Of a stretch of DNA of 64,000 nt, positions 1 to 9,469 are shown one piece after another. This DNA is from Opitutaceae bacterium EW11 (GTDB lineage Bacteria > Verrucomicrobiota > Verrucomicrobiia > Opitutales > Opitutaceae). The DNA is taken from the NCBI GenBank assembly GCA_003054665.1, contig QAYY01000013.1:310001-374000 (forward strand), read 5' to 3'. Made by a program: the position numbers and the translations under genes. The notes beneath the pieces were generated by a model. That model was given only the letters and a program-made list of their open reading frames with translations. It searched no databases and was not told the origin of the DNA. How positions within the stretch are numbered: the stretch's first letter is position 1; every line of letters begins with the position of its first letter.

Positions 1-229
1 AGACGCCCAGCATGATGACAAACATCAGATCCATCACCTCGGGCGCGGGGACGAGCGACCGGCCTTTCTTGGCGTACCGCGCGAGAAGCCAGGCTGCGCC
101 GAGAAAGCCGAGGACGTAAGCCAGACCGTAGTAGCGCACTCCCAGTTGCTCGGTGTGCGGCAGAAGCGGGACGAACCGTGGGAGATCGTGCACCCAGTGT
201 CCGTTGATGATCAGGGCGAAGAACGACAT
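1..229 (-). CDS. lgt: Prolipoprotein diacylglyceryl transferase, N-terminal part (cut by window edge)
   Basis: Lgt moves a diacylglyceryl group from phosphatidylglycerol to the lipobox cysteine of prolipoproteins in the inner membrane. Only about 76 N-terminal residues are in the window; the gene runs off its left edge. The visible part has the family's opening: a short hydrophobic start, HWVHDLPRF, then RYYGLAYVLGFLGAAWLL, which is the first transmembrane segment with the usual YGL..GF pattern. The ATG at 229 lies 24 bases below the stop of the CNNM/CBS gene on the same strand, so the two are probably co-transcribed. Recognition is by pattern only. The catalytic residues lie outside the window. 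Confidence 0.85.
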   Translation of the reverse strand, partial: MSFFALIINGHWVHDLPRFVPLLPHTEQLGVRYYGLAYVLGFLGAAWLLARYAKKGRSLVPAPEVMDLMFVIMLGV

Positions 230-253
230 GGTTTCCGTGTAGTGAGAAAGAAA

Positions 254-1318
254 TTACGCGCGCGGACCGGAGGCACTGTCGGTGGAACGCCGGGCGCGAG
301 CCTGCTTTTGAAGCCGCGACCGGGCAAGTTCGCGCATGTCGACCGCCATGTCGTCCTTCTCGAATATTTCGCGGCCGATCAGCTGCTCCATCACGTCTTC
401 CATCGTGACCACGCCCGCTGTCGCGCCGAACTCGTCGACCGCCACGAGGAGCTGCTGGTGCGTTTTCAGGAAGACCTGGAGGGCGTTGGCCACCGTCACC
501 GTTTCGGGGATGAAGTGCACCTCCTGCATGAGCTTCTCGACCAGCTCGAAATCCTGGTCGTTGGCCTTGCTCTTCAGCAGATCGCGGCGGCGGATCAGCC
601 CGACGACGTTGTCGAGATTCTTGTCGTAAACCGGGATTCGGGCGAACGGGATGTTGGGGTATTCGCGAAAAACCTCGCCGACATTGGCCTGTTTGCGGAT
701 CGCGGTGACCACCGTTCGGGGCGTCATGATTTCGCTCACGCGAACGTCGTCCAGCGAAAGGGCGTTGGCGATGATGCTGGATTCGCTCCGGGAGAGCGTT
801 CCCTGCTGCGCGCCGCGCTCCGCCAACAGGATGATTTCCTCGTCGGATTTCTCCATGGCCGGGCGGGAACGCGCGAAGGGGCGGACCACCAGATTGCAGA
901 GGTAAGTGATCGGCCGCAGCACGCGCGTCAGCAGCAGCAAAGGGGCGGCGAGACGCGGCTGCAGCTCCCGCCGGTAGGTCACGCCCAGGTTCTTCGGCAG
1001 CACTTCGGAGCCCACGAGCAAAGCCGCGCCGAAGATTACCATCGAAATGGCCAGGGTTCGCTCGTCGAAAAAGTGAGCTCCGATGGCGCCGAGCGTCGCG
1101 GAACCGAAGGCGTTGGCGATCGTGTTCAACGTCAGGATGGCCGAAATCGTTTCGTCGAGGCCGAGCCTGAGTTTCTCCAGCACTTCCCCCGTTTTCGGGC
1201 GGCTCTTTTTCAGCCCTTCTATCTCAGCGACCGTCGTGCTGAGCACCATAGCCTCCATCATTGAGCAGACAAAGGAGATGGCCAACGTGGCCACCGCCGT
1301 GAGGAGGAACCATTGCAT
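254..1318 (-). CDS. CNNM-domain/CBS-pair membrane protein (HlyC/CorC-like, possible ion transporter)
   Basis: A 354-residue inner-membrane protein. Residues 1-170 form a DUF21/CNNM transmembrane domain with hydrophobic segments near 1-25, 60-80, 88-105 and 120-145. Two CBS motifs follow at about 197-250 (starting at EIMTPRTVV) and 262-315 (with VDEFGATAGVVTMEDV). The CorC_HlyC domain that often ends longer homologues is missing: the protein stops in a basic tail soon after the second CBS. Family members are linked to Mg2+/Co2+ export; the old hemolysin label is not evidence of toxin activity. The frame stays open further upstream, but that part lies antisense to gcvT, so the ATG at 1318 (MQWFLLTAVA) was chosen. 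It is divergent from gcvT and followed by lgt. Confidence 0.85.
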   Translation of the reverse strand: MQWFLLTAVATLAISFVCSMMEAMVLSTTVAEIEGLKKSRPKTGEVLEKLRLGLDETISAILTLNTIANAFGSATLGAIGAHFFDERTLAISMVIFGAALLVGSEVLPKNLGVTYRRELQPRLAAPLLLLTRVLRPITYLCNLVVRPFARSRPAMEKSDEEIILLAERGAQQGTLSRSESSIIANALSLDDVRVSEIMTPRTVVTAIRKQANVGEVFREYPNIPFARIPVYDKNLDNVVGLIRRRDLLKSKANDQDFELVEKLMQEVHFIPETVTVANALQVFLKTHQQLLVAVDEFGATAGVVTMEDVMEQLIGREIFEKDDMAVDMRELARSRLQKQARARRSTDSASGPRA

Positions 1319-1456
1319 GCGCGTCAGTGTATGAGGCGCGCCGTGTTTACCACTCAAAACAGCGGGACCGGCGAACGTGGTGGAAAAACTGAAACGGCAG
1401 CGGATTGTGCAGAAAACTTCCTTGCCCAGCGCCGATAGGTCGCGCCAACGTCGTGC

Positions 1457-2560
1457 ATGAGTCAACTGCAGCGCACACCCCTGTACGCCTTTCACGTGGC
1501 ACGCGGCGGCCGAATGGTCGATTTCGCAGGATGGGAGATGCCCGTCCAGTACCGCAGCATCCTCGAGGAACACAAAGTCGTGCGGCGGGCGGCGGGTCTA
1601 TTCGACGTCAGCCACATGGGCGAGGTGGACGTTCGTGGGCCCGAGGCGCTGAAGTTCCTGAATCATCTGGTCACAAACGACGTCAGCAAACTCTACGCCG
1701 GGCGCATTCTCTATACGGTGATGTGTTACCCGAACGGCGGCGTGGTGGACGATCTGCTCGTCTACATGAAGGGGCCGGACGACTATTTCCTCTGCATCAA
1801 CGCGGGCAACATCGCCAAGGACGTGGCTTGGATCAAGGAACAGGCGGCCAAGTTCAACGTGACCGTGACCGATCGTTCGGCCGATTACGCGCTGCTGGCG
1901 GTGCAGGGACCCAAGGCCACGGCGATCCTTCAATCCCTCACGGGCGCCAAACTGGACCTCATTAAGTATTATCATTTCGGCGAAGGCACCGTTGCCGGCG
2001 TGCACTGTTTGCTCAGCCGGACCGGATACACCGGCGAAGACGGTTTCGAACTGTATCATGCCCCGGGCGATTCCCTGAAATTGGCTGAAGCGATCATGGC
2101 GGCCGGAGCCCCTCACGGGCTCGAACTCGCCGGTTTGGGAGCCCGCGACTCGCTTCGCCTCGAAGCGGGGTATCCGCTTTATGGGCACGAAATCAGCGCC
2201 GAGATCTCCCCGCTGACCGCCGGCCTCGGGTGGGTCGTGAAGCTCGACAAGCCTGACTTCGTCGGCAAAGCCGCGCTGGTCCACGAAAAGTCGGTCGGTT
2301 CGGCACGGAAAGTCGTGTTTTTCAAGACCGCGGACCGCCGTATTCCTCGCGCCGGTACACACGTGACGCAGTTGCCCGAAACGACGGTGGGCTCGGTGCT
2401 GTCCGGCACCCTGTCGCCGGTTTTGAATGTCGCCATCGGTTCGGCCATCGTCGGAGCCTCGTCGGTGGCCAAGCCGCTCGCCGTCGATATTCGCGGCGAA
2501 ATGATTCCTTTGCAGCTGGTCAAACCCCCGTTTGTCGAACTAAAGAAACCTTCCTCATGA
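1457..2560 (+). CDS. gcvT: Glycine cleavage system T protein (aminomethyltransferase)
   Basis: GcvT takes the aminomethyl group from lipoylated GcvH, releases ammonia and makes 5,10-methylene-tetrahydrofolate. The protein is 367 residues, the usual size. Recognisable family stretches are [10 protein letters not shown] near residue 23, [11 protein letters not shown] near 47, the LVTNDVSKL folate-site segment near 71, [14 protein letters not shown] near 182 and the [20 protein letters not shown] block near 226. Its stop overlaps the gcvH start in an ATGA arrangement, so the two are translationally coupled. No gcvP follows, unlike the common gcvT-gcvH-gcvP order. The ATG at 1457 gives the standard N terminus. 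Confidence 0.96.
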   Translation: MSQLQRTPLYAFHVARGGRMVDFAGWEMPVQYRSILEEHKVVRRAAGLFDVSHMGEVDVRGPEALKFLNHLVTNDVSKLYAGRILYTVMCYPNGGVVDDLLVYMKGPDDYFLCINAGNIAKDVAWIKEQAAKFNVTVTDRSADYALLAVQGPKATAILQSLTGAKLDLIKYYHFGEGTVAGVHCLLSRTGYTGEDGFELYHAPGDSLKLAEAIMAAGAPHGLELAGLGARDSLRLEAGYPLYGHEISAEISPLTAGLGWVVKLDKPDFVGKAALVHEKSVGSARKVVFFKTADRRIPRAGTHVTQLPETTVGSVLSGTLSPVLNVAIGSAIVGASSVAKPLAVDIRGEMIPLQLVKPPFVELKKPSS

Positions 2561-2940
2561 GCAGCGTCCCATCTGACCTGAAGTACGCAAAATCGCACGA
2601 GTGGCTGAAGCTTGCCGGCGACGGCACAGCGCTGGTCGGCATCACCGACTACGCCCAGAATTCGCTCGGCGACATTACCTACGTGCAGTTGCCCAAGGTC
2701 GGGGCGACGCTCAAAGCAGGGGAGTCATTCGGTGTCGTCGAGTCCGTGAAAGCGGCGTCCGACATCTACGCTCCCGTCGCGGGCACGGTGCTTGCGGTGA
2801 ATGGGGCGCTCGATTCCGCTCCTGAGACGGTCAATCAAGCTCCCTACGAGGGCGGCTGGATGATCAAGCTCAAGCTCGCCGACCCGAAGAGCGCTGAGGC
2901 GCTCCTGGATGCGACGGCGTACCAAGCCACGCTCGGCTGA
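2557..2940 (+). CDS. gcvH: Glycine cleavage system H protein (lipoyl carrier)
   Basis: GcvH carries the aminomethyl intermediate on a lipoyl arm between GcvP, GcvT and the L protein. It has 127 residues, with the family N terminus (YAKSHEWLK), the [19 protein letters not shown] core and the lipoylation motif ESVKA, in which Lys65 is the expected modified residue. It ends in the normal GGWMIKLKL segment. The start overlaps the gcvT stop by four bases. The next gene converges from the minus strand 18 bases beyond the stop, so the transcript probably ends here or inside that gene's 3' end, where an inverted repeat is visible. Confidence 0.96.
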   Translation: MSSVPSDLKYAKSHEWLKLAGDGTALVGITDYAQNSLGDITYVQLPKVGATLKAGESFGVVESVKAASDIYAPVAGTVLAVNGALDSAPETVNQAPYEGGWMIKLKLADPKSAEALLDATAYQATLG

Positions 2941-2958
2941 GTTGCCGAGTCGTTTTGC

Positions 2959-4188
2959 TCACCGAGCTGCTGCCTGCGCGGCCGTGGCAGCTCGGCGTTG
3001 AGCGCGCTCGACCGCCGGGATGCTAAAGCCTCCGACGGGGCGGGTGCTCAAAACGTAAAGCCAGTCTTCGACCGAGTCGCTGGCGACCGAAACCGGATCG
3101 CCGAGCTTCAGCCCGGGAAGATCAATCGGGCAGTTGCCAAGCCGCCCCCGAATACATTCGGCGGAGAGCGAGGTCACTTCGATCCAAATGTGCTCTGTGT
3201 GACCGGATCGTGTGATGGGAGCCTTGATGGAGAAGTGCTGTTCGGGATGACGCCGGGAAAACTTCTCCACGAACTCCGGCCAGCGGCGCCGAGCTTCTTC
3301 GACGGCCGCGCAGAGCAACGGATCGTCGCCATCGAGCGCCACGACAGCGGAGCCGCTCGAGGAGGCGAGGTAGTCTTGCGGATTCCCGTCGCGGAGTCCG
3401 GCATCCGACGAATCGTCCCAGGTCCGAAAGGCCCCGTTCTCCGCTTCGATGAGCGCGACAGGTTCGATCCCTTGTGCGAGTTCCGCCGCCAAGGCGCCGG
3501 CCTTGGCGAAGGCTGCGTCGCGGGTGGCTTCGTGCAGGGCGGTGACGACGTCGATCGACGTCCAATGTGAATGATTGCGGATCGCTCGCTGCGCGCGAAG
3601 GTCGCCGAAATGCGCCGCGATGTCCTCCGGTTCGTCCCAGTAGTTGGCGTCGGAGGTGCGGACAAAAATCCGGGCTCCCGAGATATGCACCTGGTATGAA
3701 CGCGGCTCGTGCGGTGAAACCTCGCAGTCCGTGACGCTGCCACCGGGGAGGGGACTCTCCCACGCCTCTTCGGCAATGGCCTTCAACAAGACGGCGTCGA
3801 GGTGCCTTGGGGCATCGTGAAGAATGACGAGGGAAAGCCGGCACAGGCTTGGCGCAGGTCGGGATCGACGTTGCCGGCGCAGGTGACGCAGCGCGATCGT
3901 GACGAGAACGAGCGCGCTGGCTGCGGCCAGTAGATGCCGCCAGGAGAGCATCCATGCGGTCTCGGCGATCGCCAGCCCCAGGAGAAGCAGGCTGACTGCA
4001 AGGGCGCACCAGCGGCCCCAGTACGCTGTTCGACGAGCGGCCATGCCCACCAGAACGAGGACGAAACTCGCGGCGCAGAGTTGTGTATCCACGTCCGCTA
4101 TACCAGCGGCAAAGGAGATCCCAGCGGATCCGGACACGAGGAGGTCCATCCACGTCGGGTGCGCGTCGCGAGGGGTATCGAACGCCAT
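2959..4188 (-). CDS. Membrane protein with C-terminal DUF2314 domain
   Basis: A 409-residue protein of unknown function. The first 105 residues hold about four hydrophobic segments separated by short basic turns. A long soluble region follows, containing DAVLLKAIAEEAW and SGARIFVRTSD. The C-terminal part from about residue 290 matches the DUF2314 pattern: EEARRRWPEF, FSIKAPITRSGHTEHIWIEV, a PIDLPGLKLGDPV stretch and VEDWLYV. DUF2314 is usually a stand-alone small domain or is fused to DUF4026-like regions; a membrane-anchored version is less usual. The tail is Ala/Arg-rich. The gene converges on gcvH. There is no metabolic clue from the context. Confidence 0.75.
   Translation of the reverse strand: MAFDTPRDAHPTWMDLLVSGSAGISFAAGIADVDTQLCAASFVLVLVGMAARRTAYWGRWCALAVSLLLLGLAIAETAWMLSWRHLLAAASALVLVTIALRHLRRQRRSRPAPSLCRLSLVILHDAPRHLDAVLLKAIAEEAWESPLPGGSVTDCEVSPHEPRSYQVHISGARIFVRTSDANYWDEPEDIAAHFGDLRAQRAIRNHSHWTSIDVVTALHEATRDAAFAKAGALAAELAQGIEPVALIEAENGAFRTWDDSSDAGLRDGNPQDYLASSSGSAVVALDGDDPLLCAAVEEARRRWPEFVEKFSRRHPEQHFSIKAPITRSGHTEHIWIEVTSLSAECIRGRLGNCPIDLPGLKLGDPVSVASDSVEDWLYVLSTRPVGGFSIPAVERAQRRAATAAQAAAR
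2962..2995 (+). other. Perfect 9-bp inverted repeat downstream of gcvH
   Basis: The arms CCGAGCTGC and GCAGCTCGG are separated by 16 bases, starting 22 bases beyond the gcvH stop and inside the 3' end of the converging DUF2314 gene. It could end gcvTH transcripts, but no T-run follows on the plus strand. A terminator call is therefore weak. Confidence 0.4.
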
Positions 4189-4373
4189 TGCGCAACTCTA
4201 TGTTGGTCAACGCAGAGAAAGGCAAGTTCTGCGAGCGGACAGCAGGGGGCTCTCATTGCGAGCTGCTGGCGAGAGCTCGCCCAGGGTGTGGGCTGCCGTA
4301 TCCGCCAACGCAGTATGGGCGGTGAGCGACGACCTCCCGAGGGGAGTCAGCCCAATAGACGGCGACCGGGCAC

Positions 4374-4405
4374 AAAAAAGGCCCAGCCGCGTACGCGGCT
4401 GGGCC
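4374..4405 (-). terminator. Rho-independent terminator of typA
   Basis: A near-perfect hairpin, GGCCCAGCCGCG with its complement CGCGGCTGGGCC around a TA centre, begins 16 bases beyond the typA stop. On the minus strand it is followed by a run of six T. This is a strong canonical terminator. Confidence 0.92.
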
Positions 4406-4420
4406 TCGGAAGAGTTTTGT

Positions 4421-6241
4421 TTAGGCGACGCGGTTGGCGCGTTCGACCTTGCGGCGGTCTACCGCCTTCAGGATGCGCTTGCGGAGTCGCAGGTTCTTGG
4501 GAGTGACCTCCACGAATTCGTCCGGAGCGATGTATTCGATCGCGCGTTCGAGAGAGAGCTTCACCGCGGGAGTCAGCTGGATGCCTTTGCCTTCACCCTG
4601 CGAGCGGAAGTTCGTCAGTTGCTTCGCCTTGCTCGCGTTGACGGGGATGTCCTCCTGGCGCGGGTTTTCACCGACGATCATGCCTTCGTAGACGTCCTCG
4701 CCGGGGCCGACGAACAACTTGCCGCGTTCCTGGACGGCTTCCAGGGCGTAGGCGGTGGTGACGCCGGCTTCGGTCGCAACCAGAGTGCCGGTGAGGCGGG
4801 TGGTGAGTTCGCCCACCGCCGGGCCGTATTCCTTGAACAGGTGGCTCATCACGCCGCGACCGCTGGTGGCGTTGACCAGATCGATTTCGAAACCGATCAG
4901 GCCGCGTGTCGTGATCGTGGCCTCGATCATGGTGGAGTGCGGGTGCTTCTCCATGTGCGTGATCTGCCCCTTGCGGTTGGCCAGATTCTGCATGATCGAT
5001 CCGACGCATTCCTCCGGGACTTCCAGCCAGAGCGTCTCGTACGGCTCGTGGACCTGACCGTTCACGTTGCGCGTGATCACCGATGGGCGGGAGACGAGCA
5101 GTTCGTACCCCTCGCGCCGCATCGTTTCGACGAGCACCGCGATCTGCATCGCGCCGCGCGCCTTGATATTGAAGACGGCCGCCGTTTCGGAGTCCTCGAC
5201 CTTGATGGAGATGTTGGTCTTCACCTCGCGATAGAGGCGGTCCCGAATCTGGCGGGAAGTGACGAGCTTGCCGTCCCGGCCCACGAGGGGACCGTCGTTC
5301 ACCGCGATCTGCATTTCCAGAGTCGGGGGATCGATTTCCGTGAAGGGGAGGGCGTGTCCGTTTTCGTCGGCGGTCAAGGTGTCGCCGATGTCGATGTCCT
5401 CGAAACCGGAGAGGCCGACGATGTTTCCGGCGATGCCATTGGTGGACTCTTCCGTCTGGAGGCCGGAGAACTCAAACACCTTGGTGATCTTGGCGCGGAC
5501 GTGCTGATCCGTGCCATGGCGCACGATGTACACCGTGTCGCCGACCGTGATCTTGCCGGAAAGGATCTTGCCGACCGCTATTCGGCCGACGTAGTCGCTC
5601 CAGTCGATGTTCGAGACGAGCATCCGGAACGGCTCGTCCGCCTTGGCGAACGGGGGCGGGATGTGTTCGAGGATGGTGTCGAAGAGGGGCGTCATGTCCT
5701 TCTTCTCGTCCGTCAAGTGCTTCATCATGTAGCCGTCGCGGCCGGAGCCGTACACCACGGGCGCATTGAACTGCTCCTCGTTGGCGTTCAACTCTAGCAG
5801 CAGCTCGAGCACTTGGTCGTACATCTTCTGCGGGTTGGCGTTATCGCGATCGATCTTGTTGATCACGATGATGACCTTGAGGCCATGCGCCAGGGCCTTG
5901 CGGAGCACGAAGCGGGTCTGGGCTTGCGGGCCGTCATAGGCGTCCACCAAAAGCAGCACGCCGTCGACCATGCGGAGCGCGCGTTCCACCTCGCCGCCGA
6001 AATCGGCGTGTCCCGGGGTGTCGACGATGTTGATCAGTTTATCCTTCCAGTGAACCGCGGTGTTCTTGGCCTTGATGGTGATGCCCTTCTCGCGTTCGAG
6101 GTCCATGGAATCCATGGCGCGCTCTTCGACCTGTTGGTTGGCGCGGAAAACCCCGCCTTCCTTCAGAAGCTTGTCGACGAGAGTGGTTTTGCCGTGGTCG
6201 ACGTGAGCGATGATGGCGATGTTTCGGATGTTCGGATTCAT
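4421..6241 (-). CDS. typA: Ribosome-associated GTPase TypA/BipA
   Basis: TypA is a translational GTPase of the EF-G superfamily that binds the ribosome under stress or low temperature and assists 50S assembly. The 606-residue product is the family's normal length. The G1 motif AHVDHGKT is at residues 12-19, the switch [10 protein letters not shown] near 80, and the NKID specificity motif near 134. EF-G-like domains II, III and V follow, then the TypA-specific C-terminal domain with [11 protein letters not shown] and [16 protein letters not shown]. The open frame continues far upstream, but only the ATG at 6241 ([13 protein letters not shown]) gives the family N terminus. It is a single-gene unit with its own terminator. 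Confidence 0.97.
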   Translation of the reverse strand: MNPNIRNIAIIAHVDHGKTTLVDKLLKEGGVFRANQQVEERAMDSMDLEREKGITIKAKNTAVHWKDKLINIVDTPGHADFGGEVERALRMVDGVLLLVDAYDGPQAQTRFVLRKALAHGLKVIIVINKIDRDNANPQKMYDQVLELLLELNANEEQFNAPVVYGSGRDGYMMKHLTDEKKDMTPLFDTILEHIPPPFAKADEPFRMLVSNIDWSDYVGRIAVGKILSGKITVGDTVYIVRHGTDQHVRAKITKVFEFSGLQTEESTNGIAGNIVGLSGFEDIDIGDTLTADENGHALPFTEIDPPTLEMQIAVNDGPLVGRDGKLVTSRQIRDRLYREVKTNISIKVEDSETAAVFNIKARGAMQIAVLVETMRREGYELLVSRPSVITRNVNGQVHEPYETLWLEVPEECVGSIMQNLANRKGQITHMEKHPHSTMIEATITTRGLIGFEIDLVNATSGRGVMSHLFKEYGPAVGELTTRLTGTLVATEAGVTTAYALEAVQERGKLFVGPGEDVYEGMIVGENPRQEDIPVNASKAKQLTNFRSQGEGKGIQLTPAVKLSLERAIEYIAPDEFVEVTPKNLRLRKRILKAVDRRKVERANRVA

Positions 6242-6520
6242 TTCTGCAGTCACTGAAGTTCCAGAAAAAGAGGCCCAACGTGCAGACGGCTGCCGGGGAA
6301 CGCAAGACCGATCCCAGCCCAGGCGCGTTTGGAACGGAAACGTAACCGGACAACGGGAAGGGGAAGAACCGTGGCGAACAGTCGTTGAACCGCCGCTCGG
6401 TGGTTGCGGGGAATGGCCGCCTCGAATGCCGCCGGGCAGGAAACCTGCGGCTGTCGTGCGCCTTCTGCTTTTTCCCAGTTGCCCTCGTCTTGGGCCGCCC
6501 AACACTCTGGCGTTTTTTCC

Positions 6521-7975
6521 ATGGCTTACGACTGGTTGAAAGGTGTCGCCGATGAGTACGATGTGATCGTCATCGGGAGCGGACTGGGCGGGCTCACAGG
6601 GGCCAACGTCCTCGCCAAGGCCGGGCACCGGGTGCTGTTGCTCGAGCACCATTACCAGTTCGGCGGCTTGGCGACGTGGTTTACCCGAAAGGGGGGCCAT
6701 ATCTTCGACATCTCCCTGCATGGTTTCCCGGTCGGCATGGTGAAGTCCTGCCGCAAGTACTGGACGAAGGAGATCGCCGATTCGATCGTCCAGCTGAAGG
6801 AAATCCGCTTTGTGAACCCGCAGATGGACGTCCGCACGACGTTCACGCGCGAGGACTATACTCGCGTGCTGGTGGAGCAGTTTCACGTCGACCGGACGGT
6901 GGTGGAGAGCTTCTACGATCACCTCCGATCGATGAACTTCTACGACAACAACCGGGAGACTACCCGGGAGATGTTCAACCGCTTCTTCCCGGGGCGCGAC
7001 GATGTCCACCGGCTGCTGATGGAGCCGATCGCCTATGCCAATGGTTCGACTCTGGACGACCTGGCGATCACCTACGGCATCGTCTTCTCGAACTTCATGG
7101 GCTCGGGCGTCTACACGTTCCGAGGAGGATCCGACCTTCTGATCGAGAAAATGGTGGAGGAGCTGAAGCGAAACGGCGTGGAACTCCGCAAACGCGTCCT
7201 CGTAGAGAAACTGCTGATCGAGGAGCGCGACGGCCGCAAAGTCGTGTCCGGCATCGTCGCCAAGGGCGGGCGCGTTATTCGGGCGAAGGCGGTGCTCTCC
7301 AACGCGAACATCAAGAACACCATTTTCCGGCTCGCCGGGAAAGAGAACTTCCCGACGCCGTTTGTGGAGGCCGCCGAGCAGGTTCGCATCAACTCCAGCT
7401 CGTGCCAGGTGTATTTCGGTATTCGAAAAGGCGAGACCATCCCGCATATCGGCGACCTCGTTTTCACCTCCGACGCACCGAGGTTCAGCAGCGACGAATT
7501 GACGGATTTTCACACGACCAGCCGCACGTTTTCTCTCTACTATCCGGAGACGCGGCCAGGCTCCGACCGGTACACTGTCGTGGTTTCGCTCAACGCCCGG
7601 TATGCCGACTGGCAGAAGCTGACCCCGGAAGAGTACGAAGTGCACAAGAAGCGCCTGATCGACGAATCCCTGGCTTCGCTGGAGCGCTTCATCCCGGGAA
7701 TCGGCGCAAAGATCGATTGGAAGGAAGCGGCCACGCCGCGCACGATCGAGCGATACACGACCCACTTTGGCGGCACGTCGTTTGGCACCAAATTCGAAGG
7801 TCTGAAAGTCTCCATGGACCTCTCCGAGAATCTCCCGGGCCTGTATCATGCCGGATCCGTCGGCATCATCATGTCGGGCTGGCTCGGTACGATCAATTAT
7901 GGTGTCATCACGGCCAACAAGATCGACAAGGCCTTGTTCAGCCAGAAGGCTGCCGCAACTGCGCCCGCCGCCTAA
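6521..7975 (+). CDS. CrtI/phytoene-desaturase-like FAD-dependent oxidoreductase
   Basis: A 484-residue flavoprotein. It starts with a Rossmann dinucleotide motif GSGLGG at residues 19-24 and an acidic strand end (LLLEHH, Glu42) that would bind FAD ribose. This is followed by [17 protein letters not shown], the substrate-side signature seen in CrtI, retinol saturase and related amine-oxidase-fold enzymes. The C-terminal FAD contact is [22 protein letters not shown]. The family desaturates, saturates or isomerises polyenes and retinoids, so the substrate cannot be named. It opens a plus-strand run with FabZ, a FabI-like enzyme, OleA and OleB, which suggests a lipid or polyene substrate rather than a C40 carotenoid; no crtB or crtE is nearby. 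The ATG at 6521 was chosen because the upstream part of the frame has no family match. Confidence 0.85.
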   Translation: MAYDWLKGVADEYDVIVIGSGLGGLTGANVLAKAGHRVLLLEHHYQFGGLATWFTRKGGHIFDISLHGFPVGMVKSCRKYWTKEIADSIVQLKEIRFVNPQMDVRTTFTREDYTRVLVEQFHVDRTVVESFYDHLRSMNFYDNNRETTREMFNRFFPGRDDVHRLLMEPIAYANGSTLDDLAITYGIVFSNFMGSGVYTFRGGSDLLIEKMVEELKRNGVELRKRVLVEKLLIEERDGRKVVSGIVAKGGRVIRAKAVLSNANIKNTIFRLAGKENFPTPFVEAAEQVRINSSSCQVYFGIRKGETIPHIGDLVFTSDAPRFSSDELTDFHTTSRTFSLYYPETRPGSDRYTVVVSLNARYADWQKLTPEEYEVHKKRLIDESLASLERFIPGIGAKIDWKEAATPRTIERYTTHFGGTSFGTKFEGLKVSMDLSENLPGLYHAGSVGIIMSGWLGTINYGVITANKIDKALFSQKAAATAPAA

Positions 7976-8005
7976 CGACCGGACACTCGATCCCGACGCA
8001 TTTCC

Positions 8006-8470
8006 ATGTCGCAACCCGTCACTGAGCTCATCCCGCATCGTCCACCGTTTCTTTTTGTGGACGAGATCGTGTCCACGACTCCCGAGTCGCTGACGGCCAA
8101 GCGCACCTGGCGCGGGGAAGAGGATTTCTACAAGGGGCACTATCCGGGCGCCCCGATCACTCCGGGAGTGTTGCTCTGCGAAGCCGTTTTTCAGACGGGA
8201 GCCTTGTTCCTCTCGCGCGAAGCAAAGGCCTCCGGCGCCGAACTCGGCGAGGGAGTGCCACTCCTCGCGAAAATCAGCGATGTCCGGTTCCGCAGCCCCG
8301 TCTACCCCGGCGACCAGGTCGTCATCGAAGTCAAACGCAAGGACCGGATGGCCGGATTCCATCTGATGACCGGCGCCATCAAGAAGGCCGACGGCACGCG
8401 CGTGCTGAACGTCGACTTTTCGGTGGCCTGGAAATCGCCGGAGAAGCCCACCGGCGGAGCCGGAATCTGA
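8006..8470 (+). CDS. fabZ: 3-hydroxyacyl-ACP dehydratase, FabZ type
   Basis: A hot-dog-fold dehydratase that removes water from 3-hydroxyacyl-ACP to give trans-2-enoyl-ACP. The 154-residue protein has HRPPFLFVDE near the N terminus and the catalytic block GHYPGAPITPGVLLCEA, giving His45 and Glu59 as the expected catalytic pair. It lies 30 bases after the FAD oxidoreductase and 67 bases before the FabI-like gene. No acyl-carrier protein, fabD or fabF is adjacent, so this may be a pathway-specific paralogue rather than the bulk fatty-acid enzyme. The symbol reflects family membership, not a proven housekeeping role. Confidence 0.88.
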   Translation: MSQPVTELIPHRPPFLFVDEIVSTTPESLTAKRTWRGEEDFYKGHYPGAPITPGVLLCEAVFQTGALFLSREAKASGAELGEGVPLLAKISDVRFRSPVYPGDQVVIEVKRKDRMAGFHLMTGAIKKADGTRVLNVDFSVAWKSPEKPTGGAGI

Positions 8471-8537
8471 GCTGCTGCGGCAAGCTGCCTTAGCTGCCCC
8501 GAAACGACGGAGCCGAGTCGCTGCCCAACCGAAACCC

Positions 8538-9356
8538 ATGCCAGACTTTCTCAAGCTGAACGGCAAAACGTTCGTCGTCTTCGGCGTCGCCAACAAGAAA
8601 AGCGTGGCGTGGCACGTCGCCAGATCGCTCGAGACGGAAGGCGCGAAGGTCGTCTACAGCGTTCGGTCCGAGGCTCGTTGGAAATCGCTGGATACGTTGC
8701 TTGCGGGGAAGCCCGTCTTCGTCTGCGACGTGGAGCAGGAGGGGGCGGTCGAACGTCTGGCCGGCGAGATCGCCGCTGCCGGACATGGGCCGCTGCAGGG
8801 ATTGGTGCACTCGATCGCGTTCGCGAACTACGCGGAGGGCTTCAAGGCGTTTCACGAGACGAAACGCGCCGATTTTCTCCAGGCGACGGCGATATCGGCG
8901 TTTTCGCTGGTGGAGATCGCCCGTGCTTTCAAGCCGCACTTCGCCCGCGACGCTTCGGTGGTGACGATCGGCATTTCGTCGCTCTTGGTCACCCCCGACA
9001 ACTACGGGTACATGGGGCCGATCAAGGCCGCGCTTGAGTCGGCGTCGCGTTTCCTCGCCAAGAGCTTCAGCGCGGATTCGGAGGTGCGCTTCAACGTCGT
9101 CGGCGCCGGTCCTCTCAAGACCAGCGCTTCGGCCGGGATTCCTGGATACATCGAGAGTTACCTCTACGCGGAAAAGCTCACCTTCCGGAAACGCAGTCTC
9201 TCGACGCAGGAGGTTGCCGACACAGCTCTCTTCCTCCTCAGCGAACGAAGCAGCGGTCTGAACGGGACGACGCTGATCGTCGATGCTGGGCTCGGCTCGA
9301 ACTATTTCGACCAGGAGATCATTCGCCTCGCGATGCGGCCGGAGGAGAAAAAGTGA
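8538..9356 (+). CDS. fabI: Enoyl-ACP reductase, FabI-like SDR (one active-site Tyr absent)
   Basis: An SDR-fold protein of 272 residues that aligns by eye with FabI along its length. It has the N-terminal NAD site FGVANKKSVAWHVA near residue 15, LVHSIAFA near 89 and GPLKTSASAGIPGY near 190. The catalytic pair Tyr156 and Lys163 is present (NYGYMGPIKAALE). The first conserved FabI tyrosine, ten residues before Tyr156, is replaced by Ile146 (VTIGISSLL). This suggests altered substrate choice or a paralogue next to a separate housekeeping FabI. It sits between fabZ and oleA, consistent with reduction of an enoyl intermediate made by the dehydratase. The assignment to the FabI family is fairly sure; its substrate is not. 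Confidence 0.82.
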   Translation: MPDFLKLNGKTFVVFGVANKKSVAWHVARSLETEGAKVVYSVRSEARWKSLDTLLAGKPVFVCDVEQEGAVERLAGEIAAAGHGPLQGLVHSIAFANYAEGFKAFHETKRADFLQATAISAFSLVEIARAFKPHFARDASVVTIGISSLLVTPDNYGYMGPIKAALESASRFLAKSFSADSEVRFNVVGAGPLKTSASAGIPGYIESYLYAEKLTFRKRSLSTQEVADTALFLLSERSSGLNGTTLIVDAGLGSNYFDQEIIRLAMRPEEKK

Positions 9357-9369
9357 CGAATCAGCGGCA

Positions 9370-9430
9370 GTCCCGTCTCGCGTCGGGAGTGCCCGCGGCC
9401 AGCCGGCGCCGGATGGGCACTCGGCGGGAC
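9370..9430 (+). other. Nested inverted repeats in the leader of oleA
   Basis: Between the FabI-like gene and oleA lie GAGTGCCC (9387-9394) and GGGCACTC (9415-9422), an 8-bp perfect inverted repeat enclosing a GC-rich inner hairpin. These are flanked by GTCCCG (9370-9375) and CGGGAC (9425-9430). The arms are nested and could fold into one long stem 40 bases before the oleA start. There is no T-run, so this is not a plain terminator. It may be an attenuating or stabilising RNA structure. Confidence 0.45.
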
Positions 9431-9469
9431 GCCGGTTCTCCCGGGTTGCTCCCTGTTGTTTCCTGAGTC

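Noticed and set aside
1319-1573. N-terminal extension of the CNNM/CBS protein
   Set aside because: The added 85 codons overlap the start of gcvT on the other strand and do not resemble the family. The ATG at 1318 begins the first membrane helix.
6242-8596. The minus-strand frame continuing upstream of typA for nearly 800 codons
   Set aside because: It is antisense to the FAD oxidoreductase and fabZ, with no family sequence before [13 protein letters not shown]. TypA starts at 6241.
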